64,000 bases of DNA from assembly GCA_947501265.1 (NCBI GenBank), contig CANMVY010000005.1, positions 62,001-126,000 on the forward strand. The letters run 5' to 3'. The DNA comes from Bacteroidota bacterium. Its GTDB lineage: Bacteria > Bacteroidota > Bacteroidia > UBA7662 > CANHCV01. The number at the start of each line of letters is the position of its first letter. Positions within the stretch are counted from its first letter, which is position 1. A program made the position numbers and the translations under genes. The notes below the pieces were generated by a model, which saw only the letters and a program-made list of their open reading frames with translations, made no database searches and had not been told where the DNA came from. Shown one piece after another: positions 26,408-34,827 of the stretch.

Positions 26408-26416
26408 TAGTCTCAA
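26383..26416 (-). promoter_or_regulatory. Promoter of the Rieske gene, leaderless spacing
   Basis: Minus-strand TAACTTTG (26383-26390) matches TAnnTTTG, with TTG (26414-26416) 23 bases upstream. The box ends 5 bases before the ATG at 26377. It interleaves with the plus-strand tRNA promoter. Confidence 0.6.
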
Positions 26417-26421
26417 AAAAT

Positions 26422-26494
26422 GGGCTCTTAGCTCAGCGGTTAGAGCAGTGGACTCATAATCCATTGGTCGCAGGTTCAAATCCTGCAGGGCCCA
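26422..26494 (+). tRNA. tRNA with CAU anticodon (Ile2 or elongator Met)
   Basis: A full cloverleaf of 73 nt: acceptor GGGCTCT / AGGGCCC, anticodon stem GTGGA / TCCAT with loop CTCATAA, and T arm with GGTTCAAATCC. The anticodon CAU means either elongator Met or the Ile2 species read after lysidine modification. The arm sequences, notably GGTTAGAGCAG and TTGGTCGC, resemble bacterial Ile2, which I slightly favour. Discriminator A; CCA is not encoded. Confidence 0.93.
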
Positions 26495-26676
26495 CTCTTT
26501 TTTTGATGAAGTCTTGAATAATTTTATTCTTGTCGTTGGTTTTCATCGGTTCCTTGACTTTGGACTGATCCAGTTGTTGAAAGGTAAAACATTTCTTCCA
26601 CTACCCATCGGTTTTTCATCATTCATGTTTTCAAAATGATGTTTTCATTGGGGCTGTTTACGTCGCTTTGCATCCA
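26495..26676. other. Intergenic stretch with no recognised feature
   Basis: About 180 bases between the tRNA and the terminator of the GldL-like gene. Only short open frames interrupted by stops are present, and no promoter box or repeat stands out. Confidence 0.6.
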
Positions 26677-26709
26677 TAAAAAAGCCGCTCCGTAAGCTTA
26701 AGGAGCGGC
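26677..26709 (-). terminator. Rho-independent terminator of the GldL-like gene
   Basis: GCCGCTCC (26684-26691) pairs with GGAGCGGC (26702-26709). On the minus strand the hairpin is followed by seven T. It lies 50 bases after the stop of the minus-strand gene. Confidence 0.85.
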
Positions 26710-26759
26710 CCGAAGTAGACTGAAAACCCATCCTTCATCATGATAAACAAAAAATTGTT

Positions 26760-27248
26760 TTAGGGGTTGGCTGCTGAATCGGTTGCGGGAGCAGCAGTGG
26801 TATCTTCGGTTTGTTCAACGGTTGTTTCTTCTCCACCGCGAATAACGTTGGCTAATGGACTATTTTTCATCAGGGTGAAAATGGTAAACATGGCTAAAAA
26901 ATAGGAACTGATGTAGCTGGAAGAGACCTGAATTTTTCGTGTAGCGAGAACCAAGATGGCTGCCAAAGTAACGAATATGGAAACCAATCCAATAAAGTTA
27001 CCTCCTGTCCAATGCATCGTTTTGAATAGCATGGCAACAATGGTCCATCCTAAAGTTGCAGTTAGTAAGAGGTAGGGAGTTCCTGACTCTCCTTCGGCTT
27101 TTCCTTCTCCATGATGAAGAATTCCTGAAACTAAATTGATCATGCTACCCACAACAATAAGTGCACTTGCCCCAGGCCAATGCATGATTTTGAAGAGGAT
27201 GCCAGCAAGGAGTAATCCTACTGCTACAAAAAGAACGTTTTTTTTCAT
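26760..27248 (-). CDS. GldL-like inner-membrane protein
   Basis: A 162-residue protein with four hydrophobic segments and two copies of the GldL-family motif: FKIMHWPGA (about 19-27) and FKTMHWTGG (about 75-83). GldL forms the proton-driven motor of T9SS and gliding with GldM. This protein lacks the long C-terminal cytoplasmic part of true GldL and stands alone, ending in a low-complexity acidic and Ala/Thr tail, so it is a paralogue of unknown function, not the motor itself. It has its own terminator. Confidence 0.8.
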   Translation of the reverse strand: MKKNVLFVAVGLLLAGILFKIMHWPGASALIVVGSMINLVSGILHHGEGKAEGESGTPYLLLTATLGWTIVAMLFKTMHWTGGNFIGLVSIFVTLAAILVLATRKIQVSSSYISSYFLAMFTIFTLMKNSPLANVIRGGEETTVEQTEDTTAAPATDSAANP

Positions 27249-27411
27249 GTGTTTGGTTGTTTTTTTTCCTACTCGTAGTGCTTTTCGGATCCCACAAAAA
27301 GAAGTTCATTCTCCTTTCGGGTTCTAAAGTAGATAAATGGAACAAACATTTAAGTCAATGTGGAAAACTAACTACTTGATTTACATGAAAATACCCCAAA
27401 AGGAGTAGAGA

Positions 27412-27852
27412 TTACAGGTCCTTTTGAAGGGCGTTCGATTTGCTGGCTGCCACGGCCAATTCGTCGCAACGGTTGTTGAGCGGATTATCCGCGTGGCCTT
27501 TGACCCAATGGTATGTTACGCGGTGTCCTTCCATCGCCCGCAACAAACGCATCCACAAATCGGGGTTCTTTACTTTCTCGAACCGCCTCATGCGCCACCC
27601 CGAAATCCAATTTTTCAAAAAGGCATCCACCACATATTTCGAATCCGAAAATACCCGAACCGAATGTCCGGCACCTTTGAGCGATTCCAACCCTACAATC
27701 ACTGCCATTAATTCCATGCGGTTGTTGGTGGTGTGAAGAAATCCTGCTGAAATTTCCCTTCGGTGCTCACCACTGATCAAGATCAATCCGTACCCTCCCG
27801 GACCCGGGTTTCCACTGCAAGCGCCATCGGTGTACAACTGAATTTCTGCCAT
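27412..27852 (-). CDS. rnhA: Ribonuclease HI
   Basis: Degrades the RNA strand of RNA-DNA hybrids. It has 146 residues with the four catalytic acids visible: Asp in LYTDGACSGNPGPGGYG, Glu in NNRMELMAVIVGLE, Asp in VFSDSKYVVD, and Asp in HADNPLNNRCDELA. Also KGHADN, the substrate loop. Divergent from rlmI; the two starts are 66 bases apart. A -7 box ends 4 bases before its ATG. Confidence 0.96.
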   Translation of the reverse strand: MAEIQLYTDGACSGNPGPGGYGLILISGEHRREISAGFLHTTNNRMELMAVIVGLESLKGAGHSVRVFSDSKYVVDAFLKNWISGWRMRRFEKVKNPDLWMRLLRAMEGHRVTYHWVKGHADNPLNNRCDELAVAASKSNALQKDL

Positions 27853-27856
27853 GACT

Positions 27857-27864
27857 CAAAATTA
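27857..27864 (-). promoter_or_regulatory. -7 box for a leaderless rnhA transcript
   Basis: Minus-strand TAATTTTG matches TAnnTTTG and ends 4 bases before the rnhA ATG at 27852. Confidence 0.5.
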
Positions 27865-27893
27865 CACATTTCTGCGATTCCCTTTATTTTTTG

Positions 27894-27901
27894 TACTTTT
27901 G
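27894..27901 (+). promoter_or_regulatory. -7 box of the rlmI operon
   Basis: TACTTTTG matches TAnnTTTG and lies 17 bases before the ATG at 27919, giving a leader of about 12 nt. No clear -33 TTG. Confidence 0.55.
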
Positions 27902-27918
27902 AAAACGATTTCCAGCTC

Positions 27919-29073
27919 ATGACAGAAGTAATTTTAAAACCCGGTAAGGAAAAGTCCATTCACCGCTACCACCCTTGGGTATTTTCAGGGGCCATTCACG
28001 AAAAAATGGGGGCTTGGGAAGATGGGGCTTCTGCCCTGGTTTTCGATTCCAAGAAAAATTTATTGGGCGAAGGCCACGTTGGAATGGGAAGCATTTCGGT
28101 TCGAATTCTTTCCTTTTTTAAAGAGCGAAGTGCTACTTTTTGGAACGATGTTCTGCAGTTGGCGTGGAACCAACGCCAAGATTTGTTGCCGCCCAAAACC
28201 ACGTGTTTTCGATGGATTCACGGCGAGGGCGACGGATTATCGGGCTTGATCATCGATGTTTTTGGATCGGTTGCGGTTGTTCAATGCCACACCTGGGGCA
28301 TGTATTTGGAACGTGAAAAAATCGCTGCGGCCATCGGCAGCCTGCATCCTGAACTTTCGGTTTTTTGCCGCAGCAAAGAAGTGCTGAAACGTCCCGAACT
28401 TTCGAACGAATGGTTGTTGGGAAAAGGCGAACCGCAAATCGTTTTGGAAAACGGAGTGAAATTTCATTTCGAGGCCGGATTAGGTCAGAAAACGGGATTT
28501 TTCCTCGATCAGCGCGATAATCGTGCATTGGTCGGTTCGCTATCCAAAGGGAAAAAAGTATTGAATTGCTTTTCGTACACCGGAGGATTTTCGCTGTACG
28601 CTTTAAACGGTGGAGCCAAACACGTGACTTCGGTCGACATCAGCAAAGATGCGGTGTTTGAAGCCGGGGAGGGAGTGCTTCGCAATGGGTTTAAACCCGA
28701 AAAACACACCGCTTTGGCCGAGGATGTATTGCCGTACCTCACCAAATTAGATGCCATCGACGCCGATGTGGTGATTTTAGATCCACCCGCCTTTGCGAAG
28801 AGCAGAGAAAAGCGCCACAACGCCATGAATGCCTACAAGCGCCTGAACGCGTTGGCCATCAAAAAAATGAAACCTGGGGCGCTGTTATTCACCTTTTCGT
28901 GTTCCCAAGTGGTTGATCGTTCGCTGTTCGAAAGTACCATCATGGCCGCCGCCATTGAAGTGGGTCGGCCGGTTCAAATTCTTCATTTCTTAAGTCAAGG
29001 GGCCGATCACCCCATCAATATTTTCCATGCCGAAGGGCATTATTTAAAAGGACTTCTTTTAAGAATAGAATGA
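27919..29073 (+). CDS. rlmI: 23S rRNA cytosine-C5 methyltransferase, RlmI family
   Basis: A 384-residue class I SAM-dependent methyltransferase. The N-terminal PUA domain begins IHRYHPWVFSGAI; the methyltransferase domain has FLDQRDNRALV, VLNCFSYTGGFSLYAL (SAM motif I), VTSVDISKDAV and the catalytic region DPPAFAKS with FTFSCSQVV. RlmI methylates 23S rRNA C1962. ATG at 27919 is chosen over a far-upstream in-frame start that would run over rnhA. The stop overlaps the dehydrogenase start by four bases, so this rRNA enzyme heads a sugar-related operon. Confidence 0.9.
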   Translation: MTEVILKPGKEKSIHRYHPWVFSGAIHEKMGAWEDGASALVFDSKKNLLGEGHVGMGSISVRILSFFKERSATFWNDVLQLAWNQRQDLLPPKTTCFRWIHGEGDGLSGLIIDVFGSVAVVQCHTWGMYLEREKIAAAIGSLHPELSVFCRSKEVLKRPELSNEWLLGKGEPQIVLENGVKFHFEAGLGQKTGFFLDQRDNRALVGSLSKGKKVLNCFSYTGGFSLYALNGGAKHVTSVDISKDAVFEAGEGVLRNGFKPEKHTALAEDVLPYLTKLDAIDADVVILDPPAFAKSREKRHNAMNAYKRLNALAIKKMKPGALLFTFSCSQVVDRSLFESTIMAAAIEVGRPVQILHFLSQGADHPINIFHAEGHYLKGLLLRIE

Positions 29074-30050
29074 AAATTCAGGTTGTTTTAGTCGGATTAG
29101 GACACATTGGTCAAAGGCATGCCAAGATTATTCAATCTTTGGAAGCGTTTGAATTGGTTGCAACGGTTGATCCCGTGAATTTGGGATTGGGAAGCATTCC
29201 ACATTTCAAATCTTTGGAAGATTTTATAGAAGCAGGTGTTTCTGCAGATTTGGTTAGCATTGCTACGCCCAATCATTTGCACGCTCCATTGGCTCAAACC
29301 GCACTGAAGAATGGTTTTCATGTTGTTGTAGAAAAACCGTTGGCTATTCACGAAGAAGAAGCAAGAGAATTGATCGCGTTGAAGAATCAATTGGGAAAAC
29401 AAGTTTTTTTGGTCATGCAGAACCGATTCAATCCCATTGTTCAATGGTTAAAATCTGTTCTTGATCAGGAAAAACTAGGCAAAATTTTCATGATTCAAGT
29501 AAATTGTTTCTGGAATCGTGGAGATAACTATTACCAACCCAACAGTTGGAAAGGTAAAAAAGATCAAGATGGCGGGGTATTACTTACCCAATTCAGTCAT
29601 TATTTAGATATTTTATTGTGGCTATTTGGAAGTTGGGAAGTAACTTTTAAAAAGGAAACCAATGTTGCCCACCAAACGACCACGGAATTTAACGATACCG
29701 GGGTGGTGGGATTGCAATTCAACCGGGGCGCCATGGGTACGTTTTCCTACACAACCGCTGCTTTTCAAAAAAATGTTGAAAGTACTTTAACCATTTTAGG
29801 AGAAAAAGGAAGCATAAAATTGATGGGACCGTACATGGATCAATTGGTGTTCGCCCATTGGGATGGAAACGATGCTCCTGCCGTTTGCGAGGTCAATCCG
29901 TTAACCCATCCAACCCAGAATGTTCAAGACAATCATCGGTTGTTTTACGAACATGTTGCACATGCCTTGAAACATGAAATCCCTTCCCCCATCTCTCTGG
30001 AAGATGGCTGCACCATTTTATCGTTAGCACAACAAATGACCGAGTTATGA
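29070..30050 (+). CDS. Gfo/Idh/MocA-family sugar dehydrogenase
   Basis: A 326-residue NAD(P)-dependent oxidoreductase: Rossmann motif LVGLGHIGQRHAKI near the N-terminus and EKPLAIHEEEA, the active-site Lys segment typical of the family. NSWKGKKDQDGGVLLTQFSH resembles enzymes that oxidise UDP-GlcNAc(A) derivatives, such as WbpB, so nucleotide-sugar oxidation for a surface glycan is the likely role. It overlaps rlmI and the first glycosyltransferase by 4 bases each. Confidence 0.88.
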   Translation: MKIQVVLVGLGHIGQRHAKIIQSLEAFELVATVDPVNLGLGSIPHFKSLEDFIEAGVSADLVSIATPNHLHAPLAQTALKNGFHVVVEKPLAIHEEEARELIALKNQLGKQVFLVMQNRFNPIVQWLKSVLDQEKLGKIFMIQVNCFWNRGDNYYQPNSWKGKKDQDGGVLLTQFSHYLDILLWLFGSWEVTFKKETNVAHQTTTEFNDTGVVGLQFNRGAMGTFSYTTAAFQKNVESTLTILGEKGSIKLMGPYMDQLVFAHWDGNDAPAVCEVNPLTHPTQNVQDNHRLFYEHVAHALKHEIPSPISLEDGCTILSLAQQMTEL

Positions 30051-31228
30051 AACCAAGCGTTTGGATTGTCACCGGAAAACCTTCTTCTTTTATTGAAGAA
30101 AAAATAAAGGGATTGATGACTCAAAATTGGGAAGTGGTTCTCATTACACCCGAGGACAATGATTATCAGCATCTTCAAACATCAAAAATTTCAAAAAAGG
30201 AAATCGATCGGAAGAAAAAATCAATCATTACCATTTTCTGGGTGCTTTTCCATTTCTCATGGTTTCTTCAAGTAGCTCAATTTTTTAGAAAAACGGGGCA
30301 ACACAACCGTTGGGATGCCATGAAAATGGCCTTCGGTTCTTGCGTTTTGGCTCAACGTAAAAAACCCGATTTGATTCATGTTCAATGGTTGCACGAAACG
30401 GTTCGATTTGCGCCAATAGCAAAAAAATGGAACATTCCGCTCGTGGTTTCGGTTCGAGGTAGCCAAGCCAATTACTACATCGACAGCACAAAGGATGGGA
30501 AAGATAGGTTTTTATTGAATGCTCAATATGCTACTCATTTCCATTCCGTTGGGAAAGAAATGGCCGAAAAACTGGTTTCTTTAGGTATTCCACCTGAAAA
30601 AATAACGGTCATTTACAACGGTTTGGATCGAAGCATCTTTAAGCCAGCGGATTCAAAATCTTTAACAGATTCTCCCGTTCGTTTGCTCACCGTAGGAAAC
30701 TTTAATCCGCGAAAAAATCATTTGGCTTCCCTTTCTCTCATGGCAGAGTTGAAAAAAGAAGCATTGAATTTCCAATGGACTTTTATTGGGGAAGGACATG
30801 GAGAAAAACGTTTTCAATATTTTGTTAATTTGCTCGATTTGCCCGAATCTCAGGTGGTATTTTTAAAAGGACTAACCCCCCAAGAGATGGCCATTCAATA
30901 CCAAAAGCATCATTTTTTGTTGGGATTTAGCTCCTCAGAAGGATTGTGCAACAGTGTATTGGAAGGAATGGCATGCGGCTGTATCCCTGTTGTTTTCCAA
31001 TCCACAGGAATGCAGGAGTTGATTCCAACCAAACAAGCTGGAACCATTATTCCTTGGGGTGATGTGATGGAAATGAAAAAGCAGTTGGTTGAGCAATTGG
31101 AAGAAAAAATGGATTGGGAACAATGGAGTGAAAATGCTATTGCTTCATCCATGAAATTTCCTTCCCATCAGGAATCTACTCAGGATTGGATAGCCATGTA
31201 TCAACACTTAACGGGGCTGCAATCATGA
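30047..31228 (+). CDS. GT4-type glycosyltransferase (first of a sister pair)
   Basis: A 393-residue GT-B fold enzyme. The N-terminal domain carries DLIHVQWLHETV and VVSVRGSQANYY. The C-terminal donor domain has LLTVGNFNPRKNH and FSSSEGLCNSVLEGMACG, the GT4 E-x7-E nucleotide-sugar motif. It is very like the next gene in layout and motifs, suggesting a duplication. Probably a cytoplasmic enzyme adding a sugar to a lipid-linked glycan; sugar unknown. Coupled on both sides by ATGA overlaps. Confidence 0.9.
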   Translation: MKPSVWIVTGKPSSFIEEKIKGLMTQNWEVVLITPEDNDYQHLQTSKISKKEIDRKKKSIITIFWVLFHFSWFLQVAQFFRKTGQHNRWDAMKMAFGSCVLAQRKKPDLIHVQWLHETVRFAPIAKKWNIPLVVSVRGSQANYYIDSTKDGKDRFLLNAQYATHFHSVGKEMAEKLVSLGIPPEKITVIYNGLDRSIFKPADSKSLTDSPVRLLTVGNFNPRKNHLASLSLMAELKKEALNFQWTFIGEGHGEKRFQYFVNLLDLPESQVVFLKGLTPQEMAIQYQKHHFLLGFSSSEGLCNSVLEGMACGCIPVVFQSTGMQELIPTKQAGTIIPWGDVMEMKKQLVEQLEEKMDWEQWSENAIASSMKFPSHQESTQDWIAMYQHLTGLQS

Positions 31229-32391
31229 AAATATTTTTTGCTAGCATTGGGAATCCAACAGCATTCATTGCTCGCCGAATTCAAGCGTTGAAAAACGAAA
31301 ACATTGAAGTTTTGGTCGATTGGGATGTTACGCCTCCCTCGTTGATGGGTGAGCAAATCTTGGAGGTTGCATTTAAGAAACCATCGTGGAAACGATTCTA
31401 TCATTTGTTTTTCTTTCCCCATTTCTTCTTGGAATCTTTCAAATTTCTTCGGAAGCAATGCCATTATTCGTGGAAGAATTCTTTTCGAAAGGCACTTTTT
31501 TTGTGTGAAATTGCCCGTCATAAGCCTCATTTGGTTCACGTTCAATGGACCAATGCGGCCAGAGATTTTCTTCCGCTTCAAACGCTTTTGGGTATTCCTG
31601 TTCTGGCCGCCGTTCGAGGCACCCAATTAACTACCTCCCCGTTTATTTCCGAGAATAGCAAAGGAATCTTGGATCAAATTTTAAAATCCATAACCCACTT
31701 TCAAACCGTTAGCTTGGATTTGAAGGATTTATTGGTCAAACTGGGCGTAGATTCACGAAACATCATTCAAAATTACAATGGCGTAAATACGGATTTATTT
31801 AAAAATTTCAACTCCAGATCGAAGCACATTGAACAACTTGAAATCATCATGGTTGCCAGAAATTACTGGTCAAAATGCGTTGAAAGCGCCTTTTTTATGC
31901 TTCATGAGTTGAAGAAGAAACAAATTCCATTTCGATTTACCTGGGTTGGAGTACCTCCCAATGATCCGTTATTTAAACATTGGATGGATCGATTGGACCT
32001 TACCAATCAGGTTCAATTGATCGATCGGTTAAACAGCACGGAATTGGTACAGCGATACAATGAATCGGATGTCATTCTTTCAACGAGTGCAGCTGAAGGT
32101 TTGGCAAATGTTATTTTGGAGGCCATGGCAACCGGTTGTATTCCCGTTGTTTGGAAATGCGAAGGAATGAACGAGGCCATTGGAAAAGATGGAATTGGAT
32201 TTATTCATGCATTCGGAGAAATTTCGAGCATGGTTTCCTCCCTTGAAAGCATCTATATGAACAACGAATGGCGTTTAAGGTCTTCTAAAGCCTGTGAGGA
32301 AAGAGTTGTACAACATTTTAATGAAAAGATTCACACCGGTTTAATGATTCAAGAATACCAAAACTTGTTGAAGTTGAACCAACGAAAATAA
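31225..32391 (+). CDS. GT4-type glycosyltransferase (second of a sister pair)
   Basis: A 388-residue paralogue of the preceding enzyme: LVHVQWTNAARDF, LAAVRGTQLTTS, then STSAAEGLANVILEAMATG as the donor-site motif and a shared GCIPVV strand. ATG at 31225 (ATGA overlap with the previous stop) is preferred to the in-frame start 13 codons upstream. Together with the dehydrogenase it forms a short glycan-synthesis set without its own flippase or polymerase. Confidence 0.9.
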   Translation: MKIFFASIGNPTAFIARRIQALKNENIEVLVDWDVTPPSLMGEQILEVAFKKPSWKRFYHLFFFPHFFLESFKFLRKQCHYSWKNSFRKALFLCEIARHKPHLVHVQWTNAARDFLPLQTLLGIPVLAAVRGTQLTTSPFISENSKGILDQILKSITHFQTVSLDLKDLLVKLGVDSRNIIQNYNGVNTDLFKNFNSRSKHIEQLEIIMVARNYWSKCVESAFFMLHELKKKQIPFRFTWVGVPPNDPLFKHWMDRLDLTNQVQLIDRLNSTELVQRYNESDVILSTSAAEGLANVILEAMATGCIPVVWKCEGMNEAIGKDGIGFIHAFGEISSMVSSLESIYMNNEWRLRSSKACEERVVQHFNEKIHTGLMIQEYQNLLKLNQRK

Positions 32392-32412
32392 ATTATCCTC
32401 GTTCAGAAAAAC

Positions 32413-33645
32413 ATGGTAGCACCAATCGAAAATTTGAAAATGGCATGGTCGGCCTTGAAGGCCAATCGCCTTCGATCGATTCTCACAGCATTGATCATTG
32501 GAATTGGTATTACCGCCTTGGTTGGAATCTTAACAGCCATCGATGCATTAACCCTAACTATCAACGATTCCTTTTCTCGTTTCGGGGCCAATACTTTTAC
32601 CATTCGTAATCGAGAAATGTCGTTGGGCGGCCCTCGCCGACAAGCGCCCGCAAAACCCATTTCGTGGAGCGAGGCCCAAAAATTTATCCGAAAGTTTGAA
32701 GGCCCAACTGGAACCAAGGTATCGGTTCGTTTCTTTGCTTCAGGAGCCACCACCGTAAAGCACCGAAACCAAAAAACCAATCCCAATGTGGTGGTTTGGG
32801 GTGGAGATGCGTCGTACATCGAAACAGGAGGGTACGAACTTTCGGAAGGAAGAAACTTTACTCCGGTAGAAATTCAAACCGGCGGCAACGTGTGCATTGT
32901 TGGACAAGAAATCGTTACCCGCCTCTTTCCCGATGGGAATCCATTGCAAGCCATTATTGACGTTGGTAGCCACCGTTTCAGGATCATTGGTGTTCTCCAA
33001 AGCAAAGGAAGTGGCATGGGACGTTCCAACGACCGAATTGTAGTTCTCCCCGTTCAAACCGCTCGAGGATCCATTGCAAAAGGGAATGAATCCTACGATT
33101 TATTGGTGAAAGTGCCCCAGCCTACTTTGTTGGATCCAACCATGGATGAAGCTTTTCAAGTCATGCGCCAGGTTCGTCGTTTGCACCGATGGGAAGGAGA
33201 AAATTTTTCACTGGTTAAAAGCGATCAAATCGCAAAAGACTTGATCGAAAACCTCAGTTTTATTACGTGGGCCACCACGGCAATCGGATTAATTACTTTG
33301 CTGGGAGCGGCCATTGCCCTCATGAACATTATGTTGGTAAGTGTAACCGAACGCACCCGTGAAATAGGAACCAGAAAGGCGTTGGGGGCAACTCAAAAAA
33401 CCATCCGTTGGCAATTTTTATGGGAATCCATCCTCATTGGTCAAATGGGGGGAATCATTGGTGTGGTGCTTGGAATTTCTATTGGCAACTTGGTGGGCCT
33501 CTTGGTGGGAAGTGGATTTATCATTCCTTGGGCATGGATCATTACCGCAGTGGTATTGTGTTTTTTGGTTGGAGTGGGATCTGGATATTACCCCGCCAAA
33601 AAAGCGGCAGCATTGGACCCCATCGAGGCGCTACGCCACGAATAA
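32413..33645 (+). CDS. MacB/FtsX-type ABC transporter permease
   Basis: A 410-residue permease of the MacB family: one N-terminal membrane helix ([19 protein letters not shown], about 24-43), a large MacB-type periplasmic domain (about 45-275), and three C-terminal helices ending in [20 protein letters not shown], the typical coupling tail. No ATPase domain or ATPase gene adjoins it. Such exporters act as mechanotransmitters with an adaptor and TolC, moving substrates from the periplasm outward. It follows the second glycosyltransferase by 21 bases and may be cotranscribed with it. A second orphan permease of the same type is at 39973-41220. Confidence 0.92.
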   Translation: MVAPIENLKMAWSALKANRLRSILTALIIGIGITALVGILTAIDALTLTINDSFSRFGANTFTIRNREMSLGGPRRQAPAKPISWSEAQKFIRKFEGPTGTKVSVRFFASGATTVKHRNQKTNPNVVVWGGDASYIETGGYELSEGRNFTPVEIQTGGNVCIVGQEIVTRLFPDGNPLQAIIDVGSHRFRIIGVLQSKGSGMGRSNDRIVVLPVQTARGSIAKGNESYDLLVKVPQPTLLDPTMDEAFQVMRQVRRLHRWEGENFSLVKSDQIAKDLIENLSFITWATTAIGLITLLGAAIALMNIMLVSVTERTREIGTRKALGATQKTIRWQFLWESILIGQMGGIIGVVLGISIGNLVGLLVGSGFIIPWAWIITAVVLCFLVGVGSGYYPAKKAAALDPIEALRHE

Positions 33646-33685
33646 TTTTTTTTAAAAGGCAAAGGCGCATCAACACTCTTTTCCT

Positions 33686-33693
33686 TATCTTTG
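33686..33693 (+). promoter_or_regulatory. -7 box of tRNA-Cys
   Basis: TATCTTTG matches TAnnTTTG exactly; the tRNA begins 15 bases downstream, the same spacing as for the CAU tRNA. Confidence 0.65.
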
Positions 33694-33707
33694 TAGCCCA
33701 AACAAAG

Positions 33708-33781
33708 GGTTCTGTGGCCGAGTGGCTAGGCAGAGGTCTGCAAAACCTTGTACACCAGTTCGAATCTGGTCGGAACCTCCA
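33708..33781 (+). tRNA. tRNA-Cys (GCA)
   Basis: Acceptor GGTTCTG / CGGAACC, anticodon stem AGGTC-type arm with loop carrying GCA (in GGTCTGCAAAACC), T arm with AGTTCGAATCT. Discriminator is T, as expected for tRNA-Cys, and the next three bases are CCA, so the tail appears to be encoded. Confidence 0.95.
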
Positions 33782-33783
33782 CC

Positions 33784-33815
33784 GCCCCAATCCTTCCGAT
33801 TGGGGCATTTTTTTT
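33784..33815 (+). terminator. Rho-independent terminator after tRNA-Cys
   Basis: GCCCCAATC (33784-33792) pairs with GATTGGGGC (33798-33806) over a 5-base loop, then A and eight T. It ends only 7 bases before the next start codon. Confidence 0.88.
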
Positions 33816-33822
33816 AAATAGT

Positions 33823-34827
33823 ATGAAGAAGAACATCGTTTATTTGGCGTTGGTGATCGCATTAGGTGGCGCAGCCCTCTGGTTTTTTTACGGAAAGAAA
33901 CCTACCAATACCCTCTCTGGGGAGGAAAGAAACTTTACCATCGACGATACCGCCTCGATCGATAGAATCTTTTTTGCAAAAAAAACAGGAGCATCTATCC
34001 TTCTTGAACGGAATGCCGATGGAAGTTGGAAATTAAATGGAAAAGAGGAAGCGCGCATTGATGCGGTGGATATGCTCCTCGAAACCTTCAAGCGCTTAGC
34101 CGTGAAAAGTCCGGTTCCGGTGAACGGAATGGAAACCGTGAAACGAAACTTGGTGGTAGACGGTGTGAAAGTTGAAATTTATCAAAAAGGTGATAAAGTG
34201 AAGACCATGTACTTGGGAACTCCTACCAAAGATTTCAGGGGAACGTACATGATGTTGGAAGATGCTCAAATGGCCTACATCATGCACCTGCCGGGTTGGG
34301 AAGGTACGGTTACTCCACGCTTTTTTATCGATCCAATCGAATGGAAAAGCCGCGTTATTTTCCGCGCTGCTCCACGAAAGCTAGCCGAGGTTTCGGTTCA
34401 ATACCCTACCCATCCTGAAGATAATTTTGCCATGAAAAAATTAGCCAACGGGTCGTATCAACTCAGTGGAAACGGTTCGCCCATGTTGGCCGATACGGCC
34501 TTGATGAATTTGTACTCCTCTTTCTTCAATGGAGTGCATTGCGAAGGTTTCGAACCGAATAATCCCAATCGCGATAGTGTGATGAAAACCACTCCCATTC
34601 TTCAATTGACCCTCATTAACGAAAGAAAGGCCAAAACTTCCGTGAAATTTTGGCCTTTCTTTATCAATATGAACAATACTGTTGGACCTCAGAACGATGA
34701 AACCGGGAAATACACCGATGTTGAACGGGTGTTTTTCTACCGCGAAGAAACCAAAGATTTTGGAGTGATGCAGTTGTTTTCCATTCAAGGAATCTTCAAG
34801 CGCTACAGAGATTTCGCAAAGCGCTAA
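33823..34827 (+). CDS. DUF4340-type membrane-anchored protein
   Basis: A 334-residue protein with one N-terminal membrane helix (KNIVYLALVIALGGAALWFF) and a large extracytoplasmic part with beta-rich repeats, NFTIDDTASIDRIFFAKKTG and GSWKLNGKEEARIDAVDMLL. This is the look of the DUF4340 family, which often accompanies gliding/ABC-transport auxiliary proteins in other bacteria. Here it stands alone. The tRNA-Cys terminator ends 7 bases upstream, so there is no room for a separate promoter. Function unknown. Confidence 0.78.
   Translation: MKKNIVYLALVIALGGAALWFFYGKKPTNTLSGEERNFTIDDTASIDRIFFAKKTGASILLERNADGSWKLNGKEEARIDAVDMLLETFKRLAVKSPVPVNGMETVKRNLVVDGVKVEIYQKGDKVKTMYLGTPTKDFRGTYMMLEDAQMAYIMHLPGWEGTVTPRFFIDPIEWKSRVIFRAAPRKLAEVSVQYPTHPEDNFAMKKLANGSYQLSGNGSPMLADTALMNLYSSFFNGVHCEGFEPNNPNRDSVMKTTPILQLTLINERKAKTSVKFWPFFINMNNTVGPQNDETGKYTDVERVFFYREETKDFGVMQLFSIQGIFKRYRDFAKR

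Noticed and set aside
26495-26676. Possible remnant gene between the CAU tRNA and the GldL-like gene
   Set aside because: Fragments in several frames are broken by stops and resemble nothing known.
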